A stretch of DNA of 64,000 nt from Limonium bicolor (GCA_023374045.1 CM041783.1:124559503-124623502), one strand, 5' to 3'; positions 1 through 12,800 are shown, numbered from the stretch's first letter. Numbers and translations: made by a program. Notes: a model not told the origin generated them from the sequence alone.

Positions 1-1437
1 GACAGAAAATTAAAGTGAAAAGTGAAATTACCTAAACTAGGGTTTCGGAGGCAGAATTAGGTCAAATTTTGTTTCTGTCCGTGGCCACGGACCTACTGTC
101 CGAACCCACAGACCTACTGTCCGAACCCACAAACCCAGTTAACTTAATTTTGCATAAAAGTCGAGTTTAAAAGAAAACAAAATTTTGAAAAGTCCGGGGC
201 CACGGACATTGTTTGGAAAAAACCTAAATTTTGAAAAATTAAAATCTCGCCGCCGTCCGAGAGTGTCTATGGCCACGGACTGCCCGTCCGTGGGCCCCGA
301 CACAGAGTCCGGTGCTGCGGACCACCCTCGGACGGCAGGTTTTGGGTGGTCCCTGGCGGTGTTTTGAGCTCAAATTTAATGGGTGTGTAGCCTGAAAGAT
401 GTACAAGACGTTAGTGATTGAAAGATTCCAATTTGAAGTCGAATTATGCACGAAACTTAACAAACAAGTAACAAGGCAGAAGCAAAGATAATTAGCAATA
501 CAGAACCTGAAAAGAGCCGATTTGAACCCAAATTTTGAGATGAGACTAATAAAGTCGTGGGGAGTTAGGAAAGTAAAGTTCTCACCTGTTTTACCTTCGG
601 ATTCATAACAATTCTTCACGCCGGGATTCGTCGGGAATTCTGTTGATGGCAGATTCGAACGGATTTCGAACCGGGCTTCTGGTCACTGATTATTCTTGAT
701 GTTCTTCACGTCTTGGTGGCATTTTTGTGGGGTTTTGATGATTGTTGATGCTTTGGGAGTTGGAAAACAAGTTTATGTGGTGATTTCAGGGGATTTTCGG
801 TATGATTTTGGTGGACGGATGATGAAAAACGTGAGAAAGAGGGAGGAGGTTGTGCTTTCTGATTCCTTAGGGTTCTAAAGCTGTGAGATCTCTCCTCTAA
901 CAATCGATTTGCTCCTTTATATAGACTTTCTTAAAGATAAAGAAAATCTATTAAAAACAAGATTTTTTGGTATTTTAATTAAGTGACTTCCCAAAGGAAA
1001 TTTGCTGTGAAATTTTAGCCACGTGTCAAGAATGACAATTATTATTTTTCTGAGATGGAATCGAAATTTTTAAATATTGGAATATTTTTAAATTCGATTT
1101 CTCGTCAGATTCAATCAGAAATTGCTAGAAAATTATTGGAAATTCAAAAAATCAAAATTCCAACGCCATTATGCTCAAAAAAACATCCTCTATCAAGGGT
1201 TAAAATTTTAAAGCATTTTAAATTGATTTGGGCCATTTTAGGAGGAGAGAGAAAGCTCGTAGAGGGCTTAAAAGACCCGAAAAATTATGAAAATGCCCCT
1301 AAAGATGACCAGACTGTCCCTAGCACTCCAGAAGGTGCTGACTGAACTGGGAATTCTGCCTACTTGACCAGGCTCCCTTCTAGTACCTTTGTCTCTAGAT
1401 ACTCTCTTCCGGGGGGGTTAAAATTTTGGGTATAACA
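1..1437 (-). mobile_element. LTR fragment of element E (truncated by window start)
   Basis: The right edge at 1437 reads, on the minus strand, TGTTATACCC, a typical LTR start, and it abruptly interrupts the protease reading frame of element D at 1438. I therefore read 1-1437 as part of an LTR of a minus-strand retrotransposon that inserted into D. No coding region is convincing here; the short ORFs are low-complexity. The other end, the duplication and the internal region lie outside the window, so the superfamily is not determined. Confidence 0.6.
77..340. repeat. GTCC/GGAC palindromic repeats in LTR E
   Basis: A perfect 16-bp palindrome, GTCCGTGGCCACGGAC, lies at 77-92. Partial copies of the same words (GGCCACGGAC, GTCCGTGGGCC, TCCGAACCCACAGACC) recur up to about 340. 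The stretch is much richer in GC than its surroundings and could fold into hairpins. Confidence 0.6.
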
Positions 1438-3744
1438 TTGACCAACTCCTAGTTTATTAAAAACTGATAAAGGCATTAAATTGATACTGGCACCTAAATT
1501 GCACAAACCGTTTACCGCAATTTACCTTTTCAATGGAGAAAGGTATGATGTGGAGTCCAGGATCACCAACCTTAGGAGGGAGATTCTTTAGAAGGACTAC
1601 TGAGATCGTCTCTGTTAACTCCACTGTCTCCTATTCCTACAAATTACACTTATCAAATATGGGATTCTTCAAAAATTTAGCATAATTTGGCATCCTAGTA
1701 CAAATATATTCAAATGAAAGAATAATTAGCAGTTAATGGTTCCATGAAGCTCAAAAATTTCTCAAAGTGCTTATCATAATCACTTATTAAAACTAGAACA
1801 GGATATGTCAATGATTTTATTAATGCAATCGAAGAATCAAAAAAAGAAAATATAGTAGGTTGAGTTTCAAGAGACTCTTCCTCCTTGGATTTTCTACTTT
1901 GTTGTTGGAGTCCTCAACTTCTACAATTGCATGCCTGAGGGTTTCTTTTGCAGCTTCAGGAGCACTAGGTTCTCGTTGCTTCTCACTTCCCGATGTTACC
2001 GATTTGCAATGCTCTATGGTTCCGTTTGACTTAGAAGTGACCTCGCAGGCCTCTGTGCTAGTTGCTATGAAATCTGTTATCTCTCGACACTCTGATTTAT
2101 GTATGTATGGTCAGCAAATTTGGCATCCATATCAACAAACTTAGTTGTTTGTTCAGCGAACTTAGCTTCAAAATCAGCAAACTTGGCATTAGTGGCTTGA
2201 CCTTGCTTTAGAATCTCTGCTAGCATGTTCTCTATCCTACTATTGTCCCCCTGAGAAGGCTGAGACTGTTCCTGCTGTCTATTAAGGTAAGTCTGTCTAT
2301 ATTCTGATTATAAGCAAGATTACCCACAGACTAATCATTACGTCTCCACAGAGGTTGCTGATTGTTCCTTCAACTGCTTTGATTAAAGTTGTTAGAGTAG
2401 GGATTACCTGGTCTGTTATTTATCGAATTTACCTCTTCTGGATTTCCAACATAACCAGGACCCTCACATTTGTACGTCTCATGAGCTCCTCACATATAGG
2501 GGTGGCAATTTTTACCCAACCCGATAACCCGACCCATACCCAACCCAAAAATAGCGGGTTTGGGTCACGATTATTGACCCATTTAATTATTGGGTCGGGT
2601 ATGGATTGCCTATTAAATTTGTTGGTTGGGTATGGGTTTAAAGTCCTAACCCGTAGTCAACCCGACCCGTTTATTTTATTTTATTAAAAAAAATAATAAA
2701 TAAATAATTAGATAAAAATATAAATATATTACTAAGTAAGTGCTAACCTGCTATTAGTGTAATACATATTATGTAGTATCTTTTTGATGAAAGGTTGTTT
2801 ATTTGATAATACTACATTGTTGTATTTCTTTATAAAGCAAAAACAAGAGTATTCGTTATGTGGATTGTCAAAAGACAGTGTGCTGCTCTCTTCTCCACAG
2901 CTCCCACTGTGGTCCTATCTCTTTTGGATTCTGAAGATTTTTGTCTATGTTTTGATTCTATATTCTGAAGGAGAAAATACAGTTATATTTGGCCCAGGCA
3001 AGTACACATCACCTTCTTCTGTTAAGTGCCACTAAGCATGACATGTATGTGGAAAAACAAAAAAGAAGGAGGATAATGAAAACTCTGGAATATCTACCAT
3101 ATTAAATGTATGATTTCATTCATTTGTAACTCCGTTTGAGCAATCATATAAAAAATTTAATTCCAGGTCTTTTAATTTTTCATAGCCTAATTATGTTGGG
3201 TTAAACGGGTCGGGACTCGGGTATGGGTTTAATCATTTTATATGGGTTGGGTATGGGTTGATAATTTGTAACCCGAATATTATTGGGTCAGGTATGGGTC
3301 AATACAATTTTAATCGGGTCAGGTATGGGTGAGCTTCAACCCGACCCATTAACCTGAATTCCACCCCTACTCACATATATCGCAACAAGGAGTATGAAGA
3401 GATGAAGTCGTGGTTGCTGCCTTTACTGCCTGTTGTGCTTGATTCAAGGTAAGCTTCTCCACATATTTTGCTAAGGCTGACAACTGAGCTGAAACATGAT
3501 CCTGCGAGGAAAAACTATGAATTCCGGCTTCACTTTTTTTTCTCCTCTCCCCGTATTCTTGTACCATTGTCTGGTGCTCGCTGTCATTGAATCCAAGAGC
3601 TTAATCGCCTCTGCACCTGCCTTACTCATAAGTTTTCCTCCAGGTGCAGATTTTAGCAAAAGCTTATTAGAGTCACTTAAACCACTAAAAAACGGCAAAA
3701 CAAGGTCCCTATCACTCATACTGTATGGACATACAATTTGAAGT
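1438..3744 (-). pseudogene. Element D gag C-terminal part and retropepsin start
   Basis: On the minus strand this region encodes, in pieces, the C-terminal half of an Athila-type gag (about 3719-3480, with GLSDSNKLLLKSAPGGKL), a linker, and the retropepsin start near 1530-1440. There the peptide CNLGASINLMPLSVFNKLG is visible; the family signature is C-D/N-LGASINLMPLS. Asp is replaced by Asn in this copy (CNLGAS), which would remove the catalytic aspartate. A one-base frameshift lies near 3520-3560 and several stops follow. The frame is interrupted by a hAT element (2497-3369) and cut off by E at 1437. The other half of gag is at 30857-31309. Confidence 0.8.
2497..3369. mobile_element. Non-autonomous hAT element (873 bp)
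   Basis: The ends are TAGGGGTGGCAATT on the left and, as reverse complement, TAGGGGTGGAATT on the right. They are flanked by a perfect 8-bp duplication CTCACATA (2489-2496 and 3370-3377). An 8-bp duplication with a TAGGGGTGG terminus is typical of the hAT superfamily. Subterminal regions are packed with ACCCGACCC/GGGTCGGGT words on both sides. No transposase is encoded, so it is non-autonomous. It sits inside the gag gene of D. Confidence 0.9.
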
Positions 3745-4447
3745 TGTAATGCCCCAAATTTCTTAAACTGTGATTAGGACCCTACTTAGCTGTAAACCTT
3801 AGAAAACCCTAATTTCTAAAGATGGAGAAGGTTCTAGTTAGTTGAAAGTGCATGGTGAACATTAGAAACTCTAGTTTCCCGGGAATCACCCGGTAAACCT
3901 TAGCTTCGCGGGATTCCTGAAATTCCCGAAAATTACTAAATTCCTCAGGAACTGAGAGTGGTTATCAACCTTGGGAAGAGTGTTGGATACTTTTGAGAGT
4001 GTTTTGAGGAAAGAAACAATCATATCTTTCTTCTTTTAATATAAGGCAATCTAGTTACATTTTTCAGTATTTAGTGGTACTAGGCAAACGAGGCTTCGGA
4101 AGAGCTCAGAAGTGACCCGAGGAAATTCCTGAAACTTGATAACCCATACTAGTATTAACATACCTACACATATAGTCTTAATACCCATGAAAAGCTCAAG
4201 CCAAACATCGCCTAAGGTGGTGGCCGAAAATATAAGGAGGAGAAAAAAATCTCGGTTACTATTCACAACTATTCACACCTCCTTACTATTTGTAATGATG
4301 ATCAAGGCAACTTGCTCCCTCCTTATCCATTCAAAGGAGGTTATGTATGGATGGTTAGGATTGGTTATTGGCACTTGGCACAAATCAATGACTATGGACA
4401 ATTCTAGAAGTAATGATTATAAGTTAAAGGATAAGGATGAAATTTAG

Positions 4448-4457
4448 TATAAAAAGG
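4448..4457 (+). promoter_or_regulatory. TATA box in the 5' LTR of element A
   Basis: The sequence TATAAAAAGG occurs at the same position in both LTR copies (the other starts at 8820). It is followed by a G-run whose length differs between copies (7 G here, 4 G then A there). This is the likely core promoter of element A. Confidence 0.6.
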
Positions 4458-6339
4458 GGGGGTGGAGGTCGGCCATGGTAGGTGAGCAAGGTGGCCATTC
4501 TTCTTCATCTACCTTGCTTATCCTTAGCTAGAAAACACCATTGGAGCTTAGGCAACAATACTCCTCCATTAGAAACACAAGTTTAAGGTAGTAATTAAGC
4601 TAAAATCAAGGAAAAAGGCAAGTTTAAGGAGTGGAAGCCAAACTCCAAGGTGGGTGACTTGGTTGGTGGAGATTTTGAGTTCAAGAAACCTATAATCAAT
4701 GTAGAAAAGCTCCAAAATGGCTAGTAGAGGATAGGTAACATCTATGCACATCATTTTCACCTTTAAAGCTTATTTTCCTTCTTAAGTCATTCTATTTGGT
4801 TACCTACGAATCCTATCTTATATTTTCTTAAAATTTTACAGTAAACTAGGGATGAATAGTTAGTGATTATATTAGAAATTCAAGTCGAAATAAGGTTGGG
4901 AAGTAGGAAAACTCTAAAGAACTTTGAAAATGGAGAAAAATGAGCTTTAAGCTTTAGGAATTATTTAGGTGTGCTTCCGACATGGGTTTGAGCTGAAATT
5001 TTTAGGGTAGTCTTGAATAGTGAATATATGGTTATGGTTGAAAAATCAAGTCGAATGGAGAAATTTAAGTCGGTTAGACAAGGTAAAGAAGCTAAAAATG
5101 AGAAAATGTGCTTTAAGCCTTTCTGAGTGGTTGAATGGGTTTCCGAATTGATCATGAGCTGAAATTTTGAGGAGATACTTTGTTGCTGATATTGGATCAT
5201 GGTTAAATTTTAGGCCGAGACTCCTTTGGGAAGTTATTTAAGTTGGTGAATAGTGATTTTGGTCAAAAATGAGTTTTTAAGCTTTCTAAGGTGGTTTCTT
5301 GGAAATTGTTTGATTCTCTGATTTATTGGAGCTTGAATGGTATTTTTATGATGTTATTAAGGTTATTTTACAAGTGTTGAGCTTGATGTGTGAATTACTA
5401 CTTGTGTAGCTTGTGTTAAGCTTGGTTATGATATCTTACTCATGGTTTGTAAATGTGTTTAAGGATAACCTCTTGTGGTGGTGGTGGAAAGTATTGTGTG
5501 ATGTTGATATCATGGTTATCCTAAGGCTATGCCTCTTGTGAGATCCTTTAAGGCCAAGCCGATGTTCCGGCAACAATATAAGCTCCTACTAATGAAGTGG
5601 AGCTACCACTATGATCTACTCCTATTGGGCAGAAGTTTTCAATAGGGGGTGTGCACACTTAAGGACATAGGGTGGGTGGTGGTGGTGGACTTCATTTGGA
5701 AATATCTTGTATATGATATTAATTATCTCTTGATAATTCTTGGTACAGGTAAATGGTGTGTGATCTATTCTGATTTGTTATATTGTTCATATTTGTTGGA
5801 AACGAAGGTTTTAAAGAGAAAATATGTTTTTACGGGGTGTGGTAGTGTTACTCAGTTTTTACTGATTTTATTTGTTTGTGTTTTCTTGTGTATATGAACT
5901 CTGTGTGTTCAGGGTAACTGGGATGGTCACCTTCTCTGCACTGAGGACGAGTCCACCGATACCTTCTATATTTTCATGTTTGTCACCTATCGTAGAAGTA
6001 TACAGCCTGGGGTCACCGAGATAGTGCTTGAGGAGTGGAACAAGGAGATACAGGGTTTTAGGCACCCGGAGAATGGCAGTAGTCAGTCCATCACCTATGA
6101 AGTTTCCACTGTGTACGAGTATATGGAGATAGTCCCATGTTAGATCCTAGTGATGTAATAGTCTTTTGATACCCCTTTACTTTTGGTGTAAAATAGGAGT
6201 AGGAGCTAACTTAGTGGTTGGCTGGAAAGGGATCTTTTGGTACTAAGGTGTAAAGTGATGGGTTGGTTGTGTCACTCTTTTGGTAGTAGAACAGCGTTGT
6301 AAGATAGCTAACGTAGGGGTGGTGATGGTAAGTAGCCTT

Positions 6340-6364
6340 ACACTTACTAGTCTTTAGTAAGTGT
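6340..6364 (+). repeat. Conserved stem-loop near the LTR 3' end (element A)
   Basis: ACACTTACTA and TAGTAAGTGT form a perfect 10-bp stem with a 5-base loop, followed by GGCGGTAACCCCC. The 3' copy has the same structure at 30676-30700. Comparable stem-loops occupy the same position in LTRs of B, F and G. Confidence 0.7.
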
Positions 6365-6522
6365 GGCGGTAACCCCCGGGGCTAGTATTAGGGGACCTTA
6401 TGTAAAAAGATTGACGCATGTATAATACAAGCTAAAGGTGTTATTTCAGTTATAGCATATCTCTAAAGAATTTAAAAAAAATGGTTAAGTATACGGTGGT
6501 GGTAAACCGGGGCGTTACAGAG

Positions 6523-6534
6523 TGGTATCAGAGC
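6523..6534 (+). other. Primer-binding site of element A (initiator tRNA-Met)
   Basis: TGGTATCAGAGC lies three bases after the 5' LTR end and is complementary to the 3' end of plant initiator tRNA-Met, the usual primer of many Ty3/gypsy elements. Confidence 0.85.
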
Positions 6535-6749
6535 TATTGGTTAGTTGGAGCGGAAAATTTGAGTTTGTCTAGGAAGCAAGGTGACCCAGGCTTAGGTTTA
6601 GGAGTCTAGGCAGAACCATGTGGTTCTGAAAATATGATTTGCTGTGATATTTGTGTTGTGTGCTTGATTGATTATATTGCAACTAACATATATGTGTGTA
6701 GAATAATGGAGAGGGGAGAGGACAGAGTAGTGGAGAAGGGAGAGGACAG

Positions 6750-7721
6750 ATGGATGAACTAAGGGAGTTGACACTGAGTATGGGAAGAATCTTGGAGCAG
6801 CATGAGGCTAGAGCTGAAATACCCAAGGATTTCTCCCGGAGGATAGCAGCTTTGAAACCAAGTACTTATTCGGGAGAAGAGAATCCGGTGATTCTGGAGG
6901 AGTGGATCAGAGAGTTTGACAAAATATTTGATATCATTGATTGCCCTGAAGAAAAGAAGGTAAGTGGGGCTGTATTTTATTTTAAAGGAGAAGCTGATCT
7001 GTGGTGGACTGCGGAGGAGGAGAGACTCAAAGGAAATCCGGGTTTTGGATGAAATATGTTGAAAGATGCGATGAGGAAAAGATTTTATCCGGAGCATGTA
7101 AGGTTGCAGTGGTATCAAGAATTTACTGGATTGAGGCAGCGAACAGATGATGTTAAAACTTATCATGCTAAGTTTGTGGAGCTTGCTAGATTTGCTCCGC
7201 ATGTGGTACCTGATGAGACTGCTAAGGTTCAACGTTTCCTAGAGGGGTTAAATTCTGATTTATAAGAAGCTCTGAGTATAGTACCTATAAGTACTTTACA
7301 AGAGGCATACGATAAAGCTGCTAATCTTTATAGAGTACAACAGAGGAGGAAGGAGGTACAAACGGGGCGGAAAAGGAGAATGGAGACTCGTAAGGCCGAG
7401 AGCTTTGATAAGAGGGCTAAAATAGAAGTTAGACCAAGTGGAGGAGCCAGACCCAATTACCCGGGACGGCGATTCAATGATAAAGGAACTAGATACTTTT
7501 ATTGCAAGATTTGTGGAAGGAACCATCCAGGTGAAGATTGTGAAGGAAGGTTGGTGAAGTGTTTTAATTGTGGAAGGTTAGGACATAGAGCCTTCGAGTG
7601 TAGGTACGGGAAGGATAATGGAGGTAAGAGTGGTGGAAACGCTTATCAGAGTAGCGCAGCGGAAACGTTGTGGACCCATAACCAGAAGAAAGGTAGTGAA
7701 GATACTAATGAATCTTCATAG
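6750..7721 (+). pseudogene. gag gene of element A, with two in-frame stops
   Basis: One reading frame of about 323 codons is open apart from a TGA at 7050-7052 and a TAA at 7263-7265. The first third carries a retrotransposon gag domain (EWIREFDKIFDII, then GEADLWWTAEEERL). The C-terminal part carries two zinc-knuckle-like motifs: CKICGRNHPGEDC and CFNCGRLGHRAFEC (CX2CX4HX4C). A stop at 6699-6701 sits just upstream of the frame, and the first ATG is at 6750. Protease, reverse transcriptase and integrase are absent between here and the 3' LTR. The product would be a capsid-like protein that packages the RNA. The stops make this copy inactive. Confidence 0.85.
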
Positions 7722-8098
7722 GATTCAGGAAGTCATTACGGTTAAGGTTAATTATTAAGCTTTAGATGGAAACTTTCTCTTTAGGGGGGGGGGGAGTCAT
7801 GTTTGTTGGAGATTGTGAATGTTTGTTGGTGCCAGAAATGGTTGGCAATACTTGAATGTTATTTTAGGAGTTATTTTCTTCATGATTTTATATAAGTGGT
7901 ATCATTGAATTTGTGAATGGTTTATATTGTGTGATGGATGGGATTGGTGTGTCTGAGGTTTTGTGTGATGTTGCTGAATCATCTGTGGTTGATAAAGCTA
8001 CCTGGGAATTATTGTGTGGAATATTGTTTTAATTTCTTGGAGTATGTGAATATATTGTTTGGTGTGATGAATTGAGCTTCGAGGACGAAGCTTTGTTT
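7722..8098 (+). other. Non-coding 3' leader of element A
   Basis: There is no open frame longer than a few codons. It contains a run of nine G at about 7785-7794 and many T/G-rich words. It links gag to the polypurine tract. Confidence 0.6.
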
Positions 8099-8111
8099 AA
8101 CGGGGGGAGGA
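8099..8111 (+). other. Polypurine tract of element A
   Basis: A purine-rich run, CGGGGGGAGGA, ends directly at the TG of the 3' LTR, as expected for the plus-strand primer of reverse transcription. Confidence 0.75.
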
Positions 8112-9843
8112 TGTAATACCCCAAATTTCTTAAACTGTGATTAGGACCCTACTTAGCTGTAAACCTTAGAAAACCCTAATTTCTAAGGATGGAGAAGGTT
8201 CTAGTTAGTTGAAAGTGCATGGTGAACATTAGAAACTCTAGTTTCCCGGGAATCACCCGGTAAACCTTAGTTTCGTGGGATTCTTGAAATTCCCGAAAAT
8301 TACTAAATTCCTCAGGAACTGAGAGTGGTTATCAACCTTGGGAAGAGTGCTGGATACTTTTGAGAGTGTTTTGAGGAAAGAAACAATCATATCTTTCTTT
8401 TTTTAATATAAGGCAATCTAGTTACATTTTTCAGTATTTAGTGGTTCTGGGCAAATGAGGCTTCGGAAGAGCTCAGAAGTGACCCGAGGAAATTCCTGAA
8501 ACTTGATAACCCATACTAGTATTAACATACCTACATATATAGTCTTAATACCAATGAAAAGCTCAAGCCAAACATCGCCTAAGGTGGTGGCCGAAAATAT
8601 CAAGGAAGGAGGAGAAAAAAATCTCGGTTACTATTCACAACTATTCACACCTCCTTACTATTTGTAATGATGATCAAGGCAACTTGCTCCCTCCTTATCC
8701 ATTCAAAGGCGGTTATGTATGGATGGTTAGGATTGGTTTTTGGCACTTGGCACAAATCAATGGCTATGGACAATTCTAGAAGTAATGATTATAAGTTAAA
8801 GGATAAGGATGAAATTTAGTATAAAAAGGGGAGGTGGAGGTCGGCCATGGTAGGTGAGCAAGGTGGCCATTCTTCTTCATCTACCTTGCTTCTCCTTAGC
8901 TAGAAAACACCATTGGAGCTTAGGCAACAATACTCCTCCATTAGAAACACAAGTTTAAGGTAGTAATTAAGCTAAAATCAAGGAAAAAGGCAAGTTTAAG
9001 GAGTGGAAGCCAAACTCCAAGGTGGGCGACTTGGTTGGTGGAGATTTTGAGTTCAAGAAACCTATAATCAATGTAGAAAAGCTCCAAAATGGCTAGGAGA
9101 GGACAGACAACATCAATGCACATCATTTTCACCTTTAAAGCTTATTTTCCTTCTTAAGTCATTCTATTTGGTTACCTACGAATCCTATCTTATATTTTCT
9201 TAAAAATTTTACAGTAAACTAGGGATGAATATTTAGTGATTATACTAGAAAATCAAGTTGAAATAAGGTTGGGAAGTAGGAAAACTCTAAAGAACTTTGA
9301 AAATGGAGAAAAATGAGCTTTATGCTTTAGGAATTATTTAGGTGTTCTTCAGACCTGGTTTTGAGCTGAAATTTTGAGGGTAGTCGTGAATAGTGAATAT
9401 ATGGTTATGGTTGAAACATCTAGTCGAATGGAGAAATTTAAGTTGGTTAGACAAGGTAAAGAAGCTAAAATTGAGAAAATGTGCTTTAAGCCTTTCTGAG
9501 TGGTTGAATGGGTTTCCATATTGATATTGAGCTGAAATTTTGGGGAGATACTTTTGTTGTTGATATTGGATCATGGTTAAATATTTAGGCCGATATTCCT
9601 TTGGGAAGTTATTTAAGTTGGTGAATAGTGATTTTGGTCAAAAATGAGTTTTTAAGCTTTCTAAGGTGGTTTCTTGGAAATTGTTTGATTCTCTGATTTA
9701 TTGGAGCTTTAATGGTATTTTTATGATGTTATTAAGGTTATTTTACAAGTGGTGAGCTTGACGTGTGAATTACTACTTGTGTAGCTTGTGTTAAGCTTGG
9801 TTATGATATCTTACTCATGGTTTGTAAATGTGTTTAAGGATAA
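8112..9843 (+). repeat. 3' LTR of element A, left part
   Basis: It matches the first 1.7 kb of the 5' LTR with scattered substitutions and few indels. It stops at AAGGATAA, where element B begins. The remaining part continues at 29812. Confidence 0.92.
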
Positions 9844-12139
9844 TGAAATACCCCAAACCTTGATATGTTGTTTAAATGTTAAACTATGATATTTAAAGGC
9901 TAAAAAGTGCCTTAGAAACATTAGTGAACAATTTAAACCATAGTAAACACAATAAGCACTAAGACACAGTTGAAGCAAAAACATGCTCTAAGCTTGGAGT
10001 GAACTTGGTTAGGACCCAAAGAGCCTACCAAGGCTTTATAACATTCAATTATGACTTAATAAGGCTAATTAAGTCCTTAGGAAACTTTGGTAGACAATTA
10101 AACCAAACAAAACACAAATAAAAACCTTAAAGCCAATATGGGCGAAAATGTGCTCTAAGCTTGGGATAAGTTTGGTTAAGACCTAATAAGCTTACCAAGA
10201 CCTTATTTATATGTTAATGAACATATTAAATCAATTACTAAAGAAAACCAAGCTTGAAAACAAGTTACAACACAAAATGTGCTTTAAGGAGCCTTAAAGC
10301 ACATTTCTGAAAAATTGTCTTGTAAATGGGTTTTGAGTGGCTAAATGTCCATCATTACTCTTTAATTAACATGTGTACTATTTAGTATCACATTAGGAAG
10401 TCTAAATCAATGGGAAATCAAAAATTTCACAAATATGTGCCTTAGTTCGTGAATAGTGCACAAATAGTGCTAGTTTTGACTTAAGTCAACATAAGTCAAT
10501 TATTTGGTCAACAAAGACCATAAATATCTCTAATATACAAGGGGGGACGGTTTTCTATGTGGTGAGTCACCACCATTTACCAGCTAGTTAAAAGAAAGAA
10601 GGAAAAGTAAGTAAAAAGTAGAAATTACCTTTATAACATAAATATCTCCAAATGGCTACCTCTCTCCTCATTCTCTTCTTTCTCCTTTGTTCCCACCATC
10701 ATATATCTTCATCCTCCCTTCTAAATCTCGTTCTCCTACAGCACCATTCATACTCCATCCCCTTTTACTTGTAACTTATGATTCCATGCTCCAAATTTAA
10801 TTCCGAGACTACCGTTGTCTTAGTTAGAGTAAGCTCTTCATTCCTATCTTTTCAAATCTTCAAGAACTCCATTTTGGTGCCATGAAGATTCCCCATTGAA
10901 GGAGCTTGAGCTCATATTTTCATGCCTTGTCATTCTCCTTTGCTTCAAGGTGAGGAAAACCAAAGAAAATCAATGTTTCCACTTGTTTTTGTGTGTAACC
11001 GAGAATCACCTAGTAATGGTGTTTTCTCTTGCCTTTTTTAGCTTCATTTCAAACTTCAAAGGACTAGGAGGAGTCCTATCTTGCCACTTAACCAAGCTCT
11101 CTTTCAAATTCCAAAGGTAATCATCAAATTTTAGTGTTTTAAGACACTTATGTAAACCTAGGGTTTAATTATGAGTATGAGTATTAAACTTAATACTCAT
11201 TACCCTTATATGTGTATTGGTTAGAAGGTTGACAAGTGATAAAAGCTCCTTGCCGATTTTCAATCAAGAAAAACAAGAGAAAACAAGTGAGAAAGCTTGG
11301 AAAACAAAGAGGTAAATGACCTCTCTTAATGTGGTTTTGTGTACTAGGAAATTGAGCTATATTTGCTTAATAATTAACCTAAAGAGCCAATGGGAAATGA
11401 GATAGAAAACTATCCACAAGGTGGACTAAAAGAACATGGGAGCATTGTTGTGTGTATTCGCAGGTTGAAGGCATTTAAATGTGGAAATTCAGTGTTTAAG
11501 GTTTATGCAATTTAAGGGCCTAAGTGCCATGCAATTTAAGTTTGTGCACTATATTGTGATGTAGTGTTGTCTAAAGGTTTAGTTGTGTGTAAAGAACATC
11601 TCTTGTGAAGATGGATATCTTTGGTGGTTAAAGGATGAAAAACAATATGTTTGTGTGTAAGGAATGTGTATTAAGAGATTTAGTGTTCTTGGTTGTATAA
11701 TGGTGGAAAAACTATGTGTTTTGGTGTAAGGTGATACAAGAGAAGCTATGGCGAAAATTTAGTTGATAAACAAAGGAAGTATAATACCTTGTGAAGGATT
11801 AAGTATGAACTTGTGGGAAAGACTTGAGGAGTTTGTGTAAAGGAAGTGATGAGGATGCAAAATGATGCTTAGGAGTGGTTATCATATTAAGAAGAAACTC
11901 CTTGGTTAGTCAAGTTGTAGGTATGCATTACCACCTAGAAATCCAAAGGAAAAATGTTGTAAGTGTTAGGAATTTTTGTAAGAAATTGAGTAACAAGTTT
12001 GGTGATGATTAAGGAAGGTTTGGTGCATGTTTTAAGGTGTTTAAACATGTGGGAAACATGTGGAAAGAGTGTGGAATAAGTGGGAAAAGATTGGGGTGAA
12101 TTTGGAGTTCAAAATGAGGAGAAAAACACTTTTTAAAAT

Positions 12140-12245
12140 GGGGTCTGCTGTGGACCCCCTAGGGACCGCCCCTGTGGGAGGTCCAGCGCAGGAGAAGTAG
12201 TTTCTGTTGTGGACCGCCCCTGGGACCTCCCCAGAGGGGCGGTCC
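12140..12245 (+). repeat. GGACC-rich inverted repeats in LTR B
   Basis: Words such as GTGGACCGCCCC, GGGACCTCCCC and GGGGCGGTCC recur in opposite orientations and can pair. The block contrasts with the AT-rich LTR around it and is also present at about 27410-27512 in the 3' LTR. Confidence 0.6.
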
Positions 12246-12536
12246 AGACAGAGAGAAGAAAAAAATGTGTTTAAGGCTTCTAATGATGGGGATTGGATGG
12301 TGATGGTTTTAGATGATGTTTAGGCCTTGTTTGGTGACATGTAAAGGCCTTAAAATGTGTAAACAAGTGTTAGGAGGTTTGGCGAGTAAATGAGTGAGTG
12401 TTTAAGGACTTTAGAAGTAAGCTTGTACATGCATTTGGAGGATGTTATGTGAAGGTTTAAGTGTGCTAAATGATGTTAAAGCATACTAGGATATGTAAGA
12501 TGAAGTTTGGAGTCAAATAAGCATTTTTAAACAAGG

Positions 12537-12800
12537 GTCTGGAGCAGACCGACCTTGGGGACCGGACTTGCAAGGTCGGTCGGGCTTGAATTTTGTATAC
12601 GGAATATGTCTCTGGAATAGACCGACCTTGTGGACCGGACTTGCAAGGTCGGTCGGGGTAGAATTTTTAAACGGTAAAAGTGTCTGGAATGGACCGACCT
12701 TGGGACCGGACTTGGCAAGGTCGGTCGAGGTGTAAATTTTCAAACCTGGATGTCACTGGAATGGACCGACCTTGGGTAAGGTCGGTCGGTAAGGTCGGTC
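12537..12800 (+). repeat. About 71-bp tandem repeat with internal hairpin, four copies
   Basis: Each unit contains GACCGACCTTG, a short spacer around GGACCGGACTTG, then CAAGGTCGGTC, which pairs back with the first word. Units start with TCTGGA or TCACTGGA and differ by a few bases. The 3' LTR has the equivalent block at about 27800-28080, where the stems are damaged by small deletions. Confidence 0.8.

Larger units (their letters stand above)
3745..6519 (+). repeat. 5' LTR of element A (2775 bp)
   Basis: It runs from TGTAATGCCCC to GCGTTACA and is matched by the split 3' copy. A TATA box (TATAAAAAGG, from 4448) probably drives transcription. A perfect hairpin lies at 6340-6364. The LTR is unusually long compared with the 1.6-kb interior and holds no convincing coding sequence. 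Confidence 0.9.

Noticed and set aside
239..619. 126-codon minus-strand ORF in LTR E
   Set aside because: Low-complexity composition across a palindromic repeat, with no family resemblance.
6759..7232. 157-codon minus-strand ORF opposite gag of A
   Set aside because: Shadow of the gag frame, which carries recognisable gag and zinc-knuckle motifs.
12537..12800. Regular repeats as a CRISPR array
   Set aside because: Units are hairpin minisatellites duplicated in both LTRs of a plant retrotransposon; spacers are not unique and no cas gene exists.
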